42,307 nt of DNA from Verrucomicrobiales bacterium (GCA_947478865.1 CANJXF010000005.1:73846-116152), one strand, 5' to 3'; positions 9,302 to 17,393 are shown, counted from the stretch's first letter. A program made the numbers and translations. The notes: generated by a model from the sequence alone, not told the origin.

Positions 9302-10774
9302 ATGCCGGTGTCTGCGCCTGAATCTAACTTTTATGCCGAGTGGCGCTGCCGAGAGGGACGGGCCAACCTCCTGCGGGATTCTGGCGGGCGCGTGCCCGAG
9401 CGGCTGTTGCAAATTGTTTGGTATCATCAACGTCTCCTTCGCGATCAATTAAGCACGTTGGACGGGCGACCGATCCGCATTCTTCATCCCGGTTTTTGGA
9501 ATCACGAGGCCGGCCCGGATTTTCGCGGAGCCGTGGTTCAAATTGGTGGCGAGCCCGCCCGAAGTGGCGATGTGGAAATAGATTTGCGACCCGAGGGCTG
9601 GCGCGATCACGGCCATGATCGCAATCCGAATTTCGAGAATGTAATTCTGCATGTGGTTTGGGAAGCCGAGACAGATTCCATCGCGCCTGCACCAGCCTTG
9701 GCGTTGAAACCATTTTTGGATTCGCCGATCGAGGAACTCGCTTTATGGCTGGGCAGCGAATCTGCGCAGAATTATCCGGCCCCGATCAAGGGACAATGTA
9801 GCGCGCCACTCGGTGAATTATCAGAGGAAAAGCTGGACGGCCTTTTGCGTCAGGCGGCCTTCGTGAGGCTGCGTAGGAAGGCGAATGAATTTCAAGCGCG
9901 GGCGCGCGAGGCCGGCTGGGAGCAGGCACTGTGGGAGGGATTATTTCGCGCGCTCGGTTACAAGAACAACGTGTGGCCGATGCAGCGGCTGGCAGAGTTG
10001 TTGCCAAGGGTCGCCGGGGAAAAACGATCGGCGCACTTCTGGCAAGCATGGCTCTTTGGCATGGGCGGATTGCTTCCCACACAGCCCGAAGAATCTGACA
10101 GCGACGAATATCTTCGAGGAATTTGGGAAATCTGGTGGCGCGAACGTGACGCCTCCAGCGACCTGATATTTCCGAGAAGTTTGTGGCGTTTCAATGGATT
10201 GCGTCCGGCCAATTTTCCGCAGAGAAGGCTGGCGCTCGCCGCGCATTGGGTTGCAGATAAAAAGTTTTTCCCGAGATTGGAAAAATGGTTCACCGGCTCG
10301 ATTAGCGTCGCGCCGCTCTCGGACCTGCTTGCATTACTTCAGGTCGACAATGACGAATTCTGGTGCCGACACTGGAGCTTTCGCTCGGCGGGTCTACCGG
10401 GAACGCAACCGCTGATCGGAGTGGCGCGCGTTTCGGATCTGGCGGTGAATGTGATTCTGCCGTGGCTCTGGATGAGGGCTGTGGTTGGGAAAAACGAGCT
10501 GCTGCAACGGCGCGCGGAGAAATTCTTTTTTGAATGGCCCGCGGCGGAAGACAATTCGGTCTTGCGTCTGGCGCGGCAACGATTGCTGGCTGGGGCATCA
10601 CCGCGAAGGTTCAAAACGGCGGCCGCCCAACAGGGATTGCTGCAAATCGTGAGAGATTTTTGCAATCATTCAAACGCGATTTGCGCCGAATGCCAGTTTC
10701 CGGACCTGGTCCGGAGTTGGAATTTGGGAGGGGTCGAACCAAAAGCCAGCGGTTCCGTCACGCCTGGCTTGTAA
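9302..10774 (+). CDS. DUF2851 family protein
   Basis: 490 residues, usual length for the family. The recognisable DUF2851 features are the N-terminal segment with LLQIVWYHQRLLRDQL, then RPIRILHPGFWNHEAGPDF, GDVEIDLRPEGWRDHGHDRN and NVILHVVWEAE, and near the end CAECQFPDLV. These are the typical WxxGPDF, GDVEIH-like and HDxxxxNVILHVV motifs, although the usual His in GDVEIH is Asp here. The function is not known; no signal peptide or membrane segment is visible, so it is probably cytoplasmic. The ATG lies 104 bases from the divergent htrA start. It converges with infC, whose stop is 41 bases downstream; I see no strong terminator between them. Confidence 0.88.
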   Translation: MPVSAPESNFYAEWRCREGRANLLRDSGGRVPERLLQIVWYHQRLLRDQLSTLDGRPIRILHPGFWNHEAGPDFRGAVVQIGGEPARSGDVEIDLRPEGWRDHGHDRNPNFENVILHVVWEAETDSIAPAPALALKPFLDSPIEELALWLGSESAQNYPAPIKGQCSAPLGELSEEKLDGLLRQAAFVRLRRKANEFQARAREAGWEQALWEGLFRALGYKNNVWPMQRLAELLPRVAGEKRSAHFWQAWLFGMGGLLPTQPEESDSDEYLRGIWEIWWRERDASSDLIFPRSLWRFNGLRPANFPQRRLALAAHWVADKKFFPRLEKWFTGSISVAPLSDLLALLQVDNDEFWCRHWSFRSAGLPGTQPLIGVARVSDLAVNVILPWLWMRAVVGKNELLQRRAEKFFFEWPAAEDNSVLRLARQRLLAGASPRRFKTAAAQQGLLQIVRDFCNHSNAICAECQFPDLVRSWNLGGVEPKASGSVTPGL

Positions 10775-10815
10775 TATTTCTGACGCCGCTCTTGGTGTTC
10801 GAGGGCTGTCTTAAG

Positions 10816-11559
10816 CTATTCCTGATCCGTCTCGGTATCGGCTTCGGCGAGCACTTCGTTATCCAAAGATTCTTCATCGGCGGAATCATCTTCGACCGCC
10901 ACCTGCTTCTTGGGCTTGCCTCCGCCCGCTTTGGCCTGCCGTTCTTCTTCAGCACGCTCTGCTGCCAATTCAATATCGCGCTCTGCCTGACGGGGGTTCT
11001 TGGCGCGTTTGTTTCGCGGCAGCGGGCTGAGCATGACGTTCAACCCTTTGCCAATCAGCTTTGGCGGCGCATCCGGGTGACCGTAAGGGGTCACTTCCGC
11101 GATGAATTTCTGAATCTGCTGGAACCCGAATTCTTTGTGGGCCATTTCGCGTCCGCGAAAACGAAGCGTCACTTTTACCTTCATATCTTCGCAAAGGAAG
11201 TTGATGGCGTGGCTCAATTTCACTCCGAAATCGTGCGGATCAATGTTGGCCGTGAGCTGAATTTCTTTAACTTTGTTGGCGTGCTGATGCTTCTTGGCAT
11301 CTTTATCGCGCTTGGCCAGTTCGTAACGATATTTTCCAAAGTCAACCAGGCGGCAGACCGGCGGCGTGGCGTTGGGAGCGATTTCGACAAGGTCCACCCC
11401 GTTGGCGCGGGCCATGTTGATGGCGTCGCCAAGAGACAAAACACCAACCTGTTCGGCGTTTACGCCGATGACTCGGACTTCGCGGGCGCGAATTTTCCCG
11501 TTGACGCGAATGAACGAAGCAGGGGACGGAGCCGGACGAGGAGAATAAGGGCGACTCAA
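10816..11559 (-). CDS. infC: Translation initiation factor IF-3 with C-terminal extension
   Basis: 247 residues read from a TTG at 11559-11557. The N-terminal domain begins at FIRVNGKIRAREVRVIG and includes VDLVEIAPNATPPVCRLVDFGKY; the linker and C-terminal domain include VKEIQLTANIDPHDF, KVKVTLRFRGREM and LIGKGLNVMLSP. Beyond about residue 180 there is a 65-residue charged tail (RAEEERQAKAGGGKPKKQ, then very acidic), absent from the 180-residue E. coli protein. No ATG lies in frame before the conserved domain: the first is near residue 48, and a TGA closes the frame 39 bases upstream. A non-ATG start is therefore required; TTG has GGTGAGG five bases upstream. IF-3 controls start-codon selection, so a rare start codon could allow autocontrol. 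rpmI and rplT are not downstream. Confidence 0.96.
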   Translation of the reverse strand: MSRPYSPRPAPSPASFIRVNGKIRAREVRVIGVNAEQVGVLSLGDAINMARANGVDLVEIAPNATPPVCRLVDFGKYRYELAKRDKDAKKHQHANKVKEIQLTANIDPHDFGVKLSHAINFLCEDMKVKVTLRFRGREMAHKEFGFQQIQKFIAEVTPYGHPDAPPKLIGKGLNVMLSPLPRNKRAKNPRQAERDIELAAERAEEERQAKAGGGKPKKQVAVEDDSADEESLDNEVLAEADTETDQE

Positions 11560-11564
11560 GATGC

Positions 11565-11571
11565 CCTCACC
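11565..11571 (-). promoter_or_regulatory. Shine-Dalgarno sequence deciding the TTG start of infC
   Basis: On the minus strand GGTGAGG is followed by GCATC and then TTG (11559-11557), a spacing of five bases. An in-frame ATC directly before the TTG would have a spacing of only two, and an in-frame ATT 21 bases upstream of the TTG has no complementary sequence before it. This is why TTG is chosen. Confidence 0.6.
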
Positions 11572-11607
11572 AGTTGAAATTTGTTCATGCAGTATTCAAA
11601 ACAGACT

Positions 11608-11635
11608 TGGGCATACGCCCATAAACAGCCGTTTA
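11608..11635 (-). promoter_or_regulatory. Two abutting stem-loops in the infC leader
   Basis: On the minus strand TAAACGGCTGTTTA (11635-11622) is directly followed by TGGGCGTATGCCCA (11621-11608). Each is a perfect 5-bp stem with a 4-base loop and no base lies between them. They are 49 bases upstream of the infC TTG and would sit at the very 5' end of a transcript begun from the TATAGT box at 11642-11647. A role in IF-3 autocontrol or mRNA stability is inference. Confidence 0.45.
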
Positions 11636-11641
11636 CATACG

Positions 11642-11647
11642 ACTATA
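11642..11647 (-). promoter_or_regulatory. Possible -10 element for infC
   Basis: Minus strand TATAGT, five of six matches to the sigma-70 type -10 box. Upstream are TTGGCT (14-base spacer) and CTTTTG (17-base spacer), both poor -35 boxes. Predicted start of transcription is near 11635, which gives a leader of about 75 bases. Confidence 0.35.
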
Positions 11648-11785
11648 GACAATTTGCTGCAAGCCAAAAGCGGAGAGGAGCGGCCGCATTTTCGAATAAT
11701 GGCGAAGCTGAGTTCGCTGCTGAATTCTCCGCGAACTTTGAACGTGCGTTCTGATTTTCCTCCAGTATGGTGCCACCAATTTTTT

Positions 11786-13000
11786 ATGGCTCAAATTAAA
11801 CCGTTTTCCGCCCTGCGACCCCAACCCGCCCTGGCTGCCCAGATTTGTGAGCTGCCCTATGACGTCATGTCCTCCAATGAGGCCCGGCAAATGGCGCAGG
11901 GAAATCCGCTCAGCTTTTTGCATGTGAGCAAGCCGGAGATCGATCTGCCGAGCGCGACGGATGTTCACGCCGATTCGGTTTACGCGAAGGGCAAAGAAAA
12001 TTTCGACCGGCTCATGGCCCAGGGCGCGCTGAAACAGGACGCGCAGCCCTGCTTTTATCTTTACCGGCAAATCATGGGCAATCACAGCCAGGTCGGAATT
12101 GTGGCAGTGGCAAGCTGCGAAGAATATTTGCAGGGCATCATCAAAAAACATGAATTCACCCGCCCCGACAAAGAAGATGATCGCGTTCGGCACATTGAGA
12201 CGTTGAATTCGCAAACCGGCCCGGTCTTTCTCACCTACCGGGCCACCGCCGATGTGGATCAGTTTATTGCCAGCAAGATTGTTGAGAAACCCGAAATTGA
12301 TTTCGTCGCCAAAGACGGGGTGCGCCACTCGGCTTGGGTGATTTCGGATGCCGCGAGCATCAACAGTCTCGAAGGACATTTCCAACGCATCCCGGCGCTT
12401 TACATCGCCGATGGACACCACCGCAGCGCCGCGGCGGCGCGGGTTTACAAATCGCGAAACGGAGCAGGAGGAAGCGCCTGGTTTTTAACGGTGATTTTTC
12501 CGCACAATCAAATGCAGATTCTGCCCTACAACCGTGTTCTAAAAACCCTGAACGGCCTGACTCCCGAAGCGTTGCTCGAAAAGCTCGACGCCGTTTTCAT
12601 CATCAAAAAGGATGGCGCGCCCCGGCCGACGCGGAAGCACGAGCTCGGACTCTACCTCGCGGGCCAATGGTATGCGCTCAATTTTCGCCCGACCTTCGCC
12701 GCGGCCAGCGATCCCGTTGAGAAACTGGACGTCACGCTTTTGCAAAGATATGTGCTTTCACCGATCTTCGGCGTCGATGACCCGCGCACGAGTGTGGATA
12801 TACAATTCGTTGGGGGAATCCGGGGAACGGGCGAACTGGAGAAGCTCGTGAACAGCGGCGATTTTGCCTGCGCGTTTTCCATGTTTCCGACCAGCATCGA
12901 AGATCTGATGAACATTGCAGATGGCGGCGGAATCATGCCGCCGAAAAGCACCTGGTTTGAACCCAAGCTGCGCGATGCGATGTTCTGCCATATGATCTAG
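11786..13000 (+). CDS. DUF1015 family protein
   Basis: 404 residues from the ATG at 11786 (MAQIKPFSALRPQP), which matches the usual DUF1015 N-terminus. The frame is open back to 11561, but that extension overlaps the infC leader and is not family-like. Conserved pieces are PYDVMSSNEAR, NPLSFLHVSKPEIDLP, FYLYRQ, GIIKKHEFTRPDKEDDR, and the most typical, PALYIADGHHRSAAAARVY. No signal peptide is seen, so it is probably cytoplasmic. The enzymatic role of DUF1015 is not established to my knowledge; a catalytic function is suggested by the His/Asp-rich DGHHR motif. It is divergent from infC, 226 bases between start codons. Confidence 0.9.
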   Translation: MAQIKPFSALRPQPALAAQICELPYDVMSSNEARQMAQGNPLSFLHVSKPEIDLPSATDVHADSVYAKGKENFDRLMAQGALKQDAQPCFYLYRQIMGNHSQVGIVAVASCEEYLQGIIKKHEFTRPDKEDDRVRHIETLNSQTGPVFLTYRATADVDQFIASKIVEKPEIDFVAKDGVRHSAWVISDAASINSLEGHFQRIPALYIADGHHRSAAAARVYKSRNGAGGSAWFLTVIFPHNQMQILPYNRVLKTLNGLTPEALLEKLDAVFIIKKDGAPRPTRKHELGLYLAGQWYALNFRPTFAAASDPVEKLDVTLLQRYVLSPIFGVDDPRTSVDIQFVGGIRGTGELEKLVNSGDFACAFSMFPTSIEDLMNIADGGGIMPPKSTWFEPKLRDAMFCHMI

Positions 13001-13098
13001 AAGAGCGCCGGCGCGGAGGACGGAAGAGCGGGCTCGCCGCGTTTGGAATCGGCTCGATTCGTATTTTAGGTTAGCGAAGTTCGTGATTTATTTTGCCT

Positions 13099-13986
13099 GT
13101 GTCCAAAGATCGCCTCCAACGCAGTTTGCGCGTCACCTTCATCGGGATGGCGGTCAATGTTTTCCTCGCGAGCGCGAAACTCGCGGCGGGCATTCTCGGT
13201 CATTCCTACGCGCTGATTGCCGATTCGGTCGAGTCACTCGCGGACATTTTCAGCTCGGTCATCGTTTGGCGTGGAGTCGTTTTGGCCGCGGAGCCCGCTG
13301 ATGAGAATCATCCATACGGTCATGGCAAAGCGGAGCCAATTGCCGCTGCCATTGTTGCCACAATGCTGCTGATCGCCGCCCTTGGAATCGGGACGCAAGC
13401 CATTCGCCAGATTTTTACTCCGCACGAAGGCCCCGCGCCATTCACTCTTCTGGTGTTGTTGCTTACCATTGTAATCAAAGAAGGTCTCTTCCGTTTCGTC
13501 TTGCGCGAGGGCGCCCAAATCGAAAGCTCTGTCGTGCGAACCGATGCATGGCATCATCGCAGTGACGCGATCACTTCGCTGACCGCGGCAGTCGGCATTA
13601 CGATCGCGCTGCTGGGCGGCAAAGGTTTCGAATCAGCGGATTCAATCGCGGCGATCGTCGGCGCCGTGATAATAGCCTGGAACGGCTGGCGCTTGTTGCG
13701 CCCAGCGCTTGACGAGCTGATGGACGCCGCGCCGAGCCAGAGTTTCAATGCTGAAATCAAGGAGATCGCGGGGAAAATAGATCGCGTGAATACGGTCGAA
13801 AAATGCATCGTGCGCAAAATGGGTTTTCATTACTTCGTCGATATGCACGTGCAAGTGGACCCTCGCATGACGGTCCGCGACGCGCATGAAATTGCGCATC
13901 GAGTCAAAGACGCGATCCGAGAGCAGCTACCCACCGTTTATGACGTGCTGGTGCATATCGAGCCGAGCAAAACGCCTGAGCGCTGA
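13099..13986 (+). CDS. Cation diffusion facilitator (FieF-like metal efflux protein)
   Basis: About 295 residues. Hydrophobic segments VTFIGMAVNVFLASAKLAAG and onward form the usual six-helix domain. Metal-site motifs are HSYALIADSVESLADIFSS in the second helix region, HPYGHGKAE in the loop, and DAWHHRSDAITSL in the fifth helix. A cytoplasmic C-terminal domain begins around LDELMDAAPSQ and includes HYFVDMHVQVDPRMTV. CDF proteins exchange Zn, Fe, Mn or similar ions for protons. The start is uncertain: GTG at 13099 (MSKDRLQR) is used here, a TTG two codons earlier is possible, and neither has a clear ribosome site. The metal cannot be told from the sequence. Confidence 0.92.
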   Translation: MSKDRLQRSLRVTFIGMAVNVFLASAKLAAGILGHSYALIADSVESLADIFSSVIVWRGVVLAAEPADENHPYGHGKAEPIAAAIVATMLLIAALGIGTQAIRQIFTPHEGPAPFTLLVLLLTIVIKEGLFRFVLREGAQIESSVVRTDAWHHRSDAITSLTAAVGITIALLGGKGFESADSIAAIVGAVIIAWNGWRLLRPALDELMDAAPSQSFNAEIKEIAGKIDRVNTVEKCIVRKMGFHYFVDMHVQVDPRMTVRDAHEIAHRVKDAIREQLPTVYDVLVHIEPSKTPER

Positions 13987-14028
13987 CATTTTATCGACGT
14001 GACGAGCCGGGCAAACTAGATTTTTCAG

Positions 14029-15039
14029 ATGCTACGCCTGGTACAATTAATCCACCCGCAACACGGCCGTCGTGTGGCGATGGTTGCGGATGAAAATGCG
14101 CTTCGTTTGTTGAGGGCGACCGCTTCGATTTACGTTCTCGCTCAAGACGCGGCCGCTCAGAAAACTCCGCTCGAACAACTCGTTGCCTCTCGCCTCTCCA
14201 GCGATGATTTGGATTACACCGCTGTTTACGAAGGCAGATCCGAATGGCGTTTACTGCCTGCATTTGATCATCCCGATGAACCTGCGCGATGCCTCGTCAC
14301 CGGCACCGGCCTGACCCACAGAAAAAGTGCGGAAAATCGCCAGGCCATGCACGTCGATGGCGCCGCTCAAACCGCGCCGACCGACAGCATGCGGATGTAT
14401 CAATGGGGATTAGAAGGGGGGCGCCCCGCAGACGGGCAGATTGGCATCGCGCCGGAATGGTTTTACAAAGGGTGCGGCACAATCCTGCGCGCATCCGGCG
14501 AGCCGCTGGAGGTTCCGAACTTCGCAGGTGACGGCGGCGAGGAAGCCGAAGTTGCAGGAGCTTACATTGTCGATTCAGCCGGTGTTCCCCATCGCGTTGG
14601 CTTGCTGGTCGGCAACGAGTTTTCCGATCACGTCATGGAGCAGAAGAATTATCTCTGGCTCGCGCCCTCAAAACTGCGCACCTGCTCGATCGGCCCTGAA
14701 TTGATCGTGGACGCTGACTTCGCCGATGCGCGGGGAAACATCAAAATTTATCGCGGCGGAAAACTCTTTTGGACGCGATCATTTCAAACCGGCGAGAAAA
14801 ACATGTCGCACACGGTTGCGAACCTCGAGCATCACCACTTCAAATATCCGGCGCACCGTCGGGCGGGTGATGCGCACCTCTATTTCTTCGGCGCGGACGC
14901 GTTCAGCTTTGGTGAAGGCGTCACGTTGTGCGGCGGCGACATCATGGAAATCGAGCTGCGCGGTTTTGGCCGGCCGTTGCGCAACCCGGTTCGGATCGAC
15001 ACTTCTGCGCAAACTTTGGTCCGGATTGCGCCGTTGTGA
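14029..15039 (+). CDS. AraD1/GguC family protein (fumarylacetoacetase-like fold)
   Basis: 336 residues. The middle and C-terminal parts carry FAH-superfamily features: CLVTGTGLTHRKSAENR, the metal-ligand-like GGEEAEVAGAYIVD, VGNEFSDHVME, KLRTCSIGPELIVD, and the closing FFGADAFSFGEGVTLCGGDIMEIEL. These match the GguC/AraD1 group, which is linked to uptake or catabolism of sugars or sugar acids (gguC lies with a sugar transporter in Agrobacterium). The xylulokinase gene two places downstream fits such a role, but the exact reaction is not readable. No signal peptide. It begins 42 bases after the CDF gene on the same strand. Confidence 0.82.
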   Translation: MLRLVQLIHPQHGRRVAMVADENALRLLRATASIYVLAQDAAAQKTPLEQLVASRLSSDDLDYTAVYEGRSEWRLLPAFDHPDEPARCLVTGTGLTHRKSAENRQAMHVDGAAQTAPTDSMRMYQWGLEGGRPADGQIGIAPEWFYKGCGTILRASGEPLEVPNFAGDGGEEAEVAGAYIVDSAGVPHRVGLLVGNEFSDHVMEQKNYLWLAPSKLRTCSIGPELIVDADFADARGNIKIYRGGKLFWTRSFQTGEKNMSHTVANLEHHHFKYPAHRRAGDAHLYFFGADAFSFGEGVTLCGGDIMEIELRGFGRPLRNPVRIDTSAQTLVRIAPL

Positions 15040-15125
15040 AACAAGTTGCAGCCTCCCGCTTTGCGGCTAAAGTAACCCGACCGGTTGCCCAGCAAACCTA
15101 GAAACGACTGAACAATTAATATTTT

Positions 15126-15557
15126 ATGCAAACAACAACATTAGACAGACCAACTCAAAGCAGCGGCGACTTGCTCACCGCCAAAATCGAGGAGCTTTGC
15201 GAAGCGCTCCTGAAGCAACCGGAAGTACAATCGATTCGTCAGCGCGTGGATGCGTTCAACGCTGACAGCGCCGCTCAAAAACAATACGAGACGCTCTCGG
15301 AACGCGGCGAATATCTTCAACACAAGCAACAGCAAGGTTCGCAGCTGACCGACGCCGAAATCGCCGAATTCGAAACGCATCGCGAACAGTTTTTCGCCAA
15401 TCCTGTGGCCAAAGGCTTCGTCGATGCGCAGCAGCAGATGCACGAAATGCAGCAAACGGTGACCAAATACGTCAGCAAAACGCTCGAGCTCGGTCGCGTT
15501 CCCGCTCCGGAAGATATGGAATCCGGATCCTGCGGAAGCGGCTGCGGCTGCCACTGA
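15126..15557 (+). CDS. YlbF/YmcA-family protein with Cys-rich tail
   Basis: 143 residues, largely helical: EELCEALLKQPEVQSIRQRVDAF, KQYETLSERGEYLQHKQQQG and FVDAQQQMHEMQQTVTKYV match the Com_YlbF family. In Bacillus subtilis, YlbF (RicF), YmcA and YaaT form a complex with Fe-S clusters that affects RNA processing and development. Here the protein ends with Cys136, Cys140, Cys142 and His143 (CGSGCGCH), a likely metal or cluster ligand set; the C-terminal position recalls RicF. It is read with no clear ribosome site, 86 bases after the GguC-like gene. The family call is good; the function in this lineage is unknown. Confidence 0.8.
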   Translation: MQTTTLDRPTQSSGDLLTAKIEELCEALLKQPEVQSIRQRVDAFNADSAAQKQYETLSERGEYLQHKQQQGSQLTDAEIAEFETHREQFFANPVAKGFVDAQQQMHEMQQTVTKYVSKTLELGRVPAPEDMESGSCGSGCGCH

Positions 15558-15583
15558 CCTGCAATCGGGTTTTTAGTTTCAAC

Positions 15584-15609
15584 GGGCACAGAGAAATTTC
15601 TCTGTGCCC
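15584..15609 (+). terminator. Perfect 26-base palindrome between ylbF-like gene and xylB
   Basis: GGGCACAGAGAAA is followed directly by its exact reverse complement TTTCTCTGTGCCC, so the RNA could form a stem of about 11 bp with a small loop. It lies 27 bases after the ylbF-like stop and 38 bases before the xylB ATG. The following bases TTTGTGTCTCTGTGG are T-rich but not a clean U-run, so it may be a terminator, a processing site or a dispersed repeat. Confidence 0.45.
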
Positions 15610-15647
15610 TTTGTGTCTCTGTGGTAAACCATCCGGCCATTGATATT

Positions 15648-17174
15648 ATGAGAACTCTTTTGATCGGCATTGATAGCGGAACGCAATCCACCAAAGTCCT
15701 GGTTGTCGATGCGCGGAATGGGCGAGTCGTCGCAGAGGCCTCGCAGAAATACGGGCTCATCGCCGGTCTTGCGACAGGTGCCAAAGAACAACATCCGCAC
15801 ACCTGGCGCGATGCTGCGGCAAAAGCAATTCGCGAAGCGCTGAAAAAGGCCAAGGCCAAAGCCAGCGAAGTCAAAGCCATCGGCATCAGCGGCCAGCAAC
15901 ATGGGTTTGTTCCGCTCGATAAAACCGGCGAGGTCATCCGTCCGGCCAAACTCTGGTGCGACACTTCCACAGCGGCGGAATGCGAGGAAATCACAACGAA
16001 GCTCGGCGGGCAAAAAGCCGCGATCCGGGCGGTGGGCAATTCCATTCTACCGGGCTTCACGGCGCCCAAGATTTTTTGGCTGAAAAATCACGAGCCAAAA
16101 AATTTCGCGAAACTCGCCACGGTTCTTCTGCCGCACGACTATTTGAATTTCTGGCTTACGGGCGAAAAGAAAATGGAATACGGCGACGCGAGCGGAACGG
16201 CCTTGCTCGATGTGAAAAAGCGCAAGTGGTCCGAAGCGGTGCTGAACGCGATTGATCCATCGCTTGCCGAAAAATTGCCTGCGCTCGGCTCCAGCGATCA
16301 ACCCGCCGGGTTCTTGCAGGCAAGCACCGCTCGCGCGCTCGGTTTGAGCACCGACGTTCTCGTCAGCGCCGGGGGCGGTGACAACATGATGGGCGCCATC
16401 GGCACCGGCAACACGCGAGACGGCGTAGTGACGGCAAGTTTCGGCACCAGCGGAACGATTTACGCCAGCTCGGGGAAGCCGATCATCGATCCGCAAGGCG
16501 AGATCGCCGCGTTTTGCGATTCGACCAATCGCTGGCTGCCGCTGCTTTGCACGATGAATGTCACGGTCGCGACCGAGATGTTGCGCGCCGATTTCAAATG
16601 GACGCACGAACGTTACGAGCGTGAGTCGCGCAAAATTTCCGCCGGGGCCAACGGCCTGCTGCTCCTGCCCTATTACGAAGGGGAGCGAACTCCCAACATT
16701 CCCGACGGCACCGGCGTCTGGTTTGGCGTGAACGCGAAGACGTTTGACGCCGCGCACTTTGCTCGCGCCTCGATGGAGGGAGTCACGCTCGGCATGAATT
16801 ACGGCCTGCGTCGCCTTTCGCAACTCGGCGTGAGTGCAAAGCAAATTCGCGCAACGGGCGGCGGCGCAAAATCAAAACTGTGGCGGCAAATCATGGCGGA
16901 TATTTTCAACGCCGAAGTTGTCACCCTAAAAGTCAGCGAAGGCGCGGCGTATGGCGCGGCGCTCCAGGCGCTTTGGAATTGGCGTTTGCAGCAAGGTGAA
17001 AAGATATCCATCAGCGATATCACCGATGAATTCGTGAAACTAAACAGCGCCGAAACCGCGCGCCCCGATCCGAAGAGCGTCGAGATTTACCGCGAATTGC
17101 AGACGATCCAGGACGATACCGCGCGAGCTTTGCGCCCAGTTTTCACGCGCCATCGAAAACTCGTGTTACGCTGA
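15648..17174 (+). CDS. xylB: Xylulokinase
   Basis: 508 residues from the ATG at 15648 (MRTLLIGIDSG); a GTG at 15621 in the same frame only adds an unlikely nine residues. FGGY kinase features: phosphate-binding GIDSGTQSTKV near residues 7-17, GISGQQHGFVPLD, LWCDTSTAAECEE, PHDYLNFWLTG, YGDASGTALLDV, the catalytic Asp245 in GGGDNMMGAIGTG, and the ATP-binding ATGGGAKSKLWRQIMADIF. These fit D-xylulose kinase better than glycerol kinase. It makes D-xylulose 5-phosphate for the pentose phosphate pathway. slyX follows after six bases and is probably cotranscribed. No xylose isomerase or xylose transporter gene is in the window. Confidence 0.92.
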   Translation: MRTLLIGIDSGTQSTKVLVVDARNGRVVAEASQKYGLIAGLATGAKEQHPHTWRDAAAKAIREALKKAKAKASEVKAIGISGQQHGFVPLDKTGEVIRPAKLWCDTSTAAECEEITTKLGGQKAAIRAVGNSILPGFTAPKIFWLKNHEPKNFAKLATVLLPHDYLNFWLTGEKKMEYGDASGTALLDVKKRKWSEAVLNAIDPSLAEKLPALGSSDQPAGFLQASTARALGLSTDVLVSAGGGDNMMGAIGTGNTRDGVVTASFGTSGTIYASSGKPIIDPQGEIAAFCDSTNRWLPLLCTMNVTVATEMLRADFKWTHERYERESRKISAGANGLLLLPYYEGERTPNIPDGTGVWFGVNAKTFDAAHFARASMEGVTLGMNYGLRRLSQLGVSAKQIRATGGGAKSKLWRQIMADIFNAEVVTLKVSEGAAYGAALQALWNWRLQQGEKISISDITDEFVKLNSAETARPDPKSVEIYRELQTIQDDTARALRPVFTRHRKLVLR

Positions 17175-17180
17175 TCGACC

Positions 17181-17393
17181 ATGAACGACGAGCTTGCCCA
17201 ACGCATCGATAAGCTGGAATCCCATGTTGCCCATCTGGAGCGGCAGATTGACGAATTAAACCAGGTCGCTGTCCAGCAGGCGCAGGAAATCGATCGCTTC
17301 AAAAAACAACTTGGCCGCGTTTCGCAATCGATCGAGAACGCGGAAATGGAGCGCATCAAATCCGTCGATTCCAAACCGCCGCATTATCAATGA
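17181..17393 (+). CDS. slyX: SlyX family protein
   Basis: 70 residues, almost entirely a coiled coil: LAQRIDKLESHVAHLERQID and LNQVAVQQAQEIDRFKKQL show heptads of Leu/Ile/Val. The ending SKPPHYQ is typical of SlyX, whose conserved tail is PPHY. SlyX function is not known. The ATG is six bases after the xylB stop, suggesting an operon. Confidence 0.88.
   Translation: MNDELAQRIDKLESHVAHLERQIDELNQVAVQQAQEIDRFKKQLGRVSQSIENAEMERIKSVDSKPPHYQ

Noticed and set aside
9198-9302. N-terminal extension of the HtrA gene from a TTG at 9302
   Set aside because: It would hide the signal peptide inside the protein and occupy the whole divergent promoter region.
10725-10775. GGTCGAACC-containing stretch resembling a tRNA T-loop
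   Set aside because: It lies in the 3' coding end of the DUF2851 gene; no acceptor stem or anticodon arm can be drawn.
11561-11785. 75-residue extension of the DUF1015 protein
   Set aside because: It would overlap the infC promoter and leader and is absent from the known family start; ATG 11786 fits.
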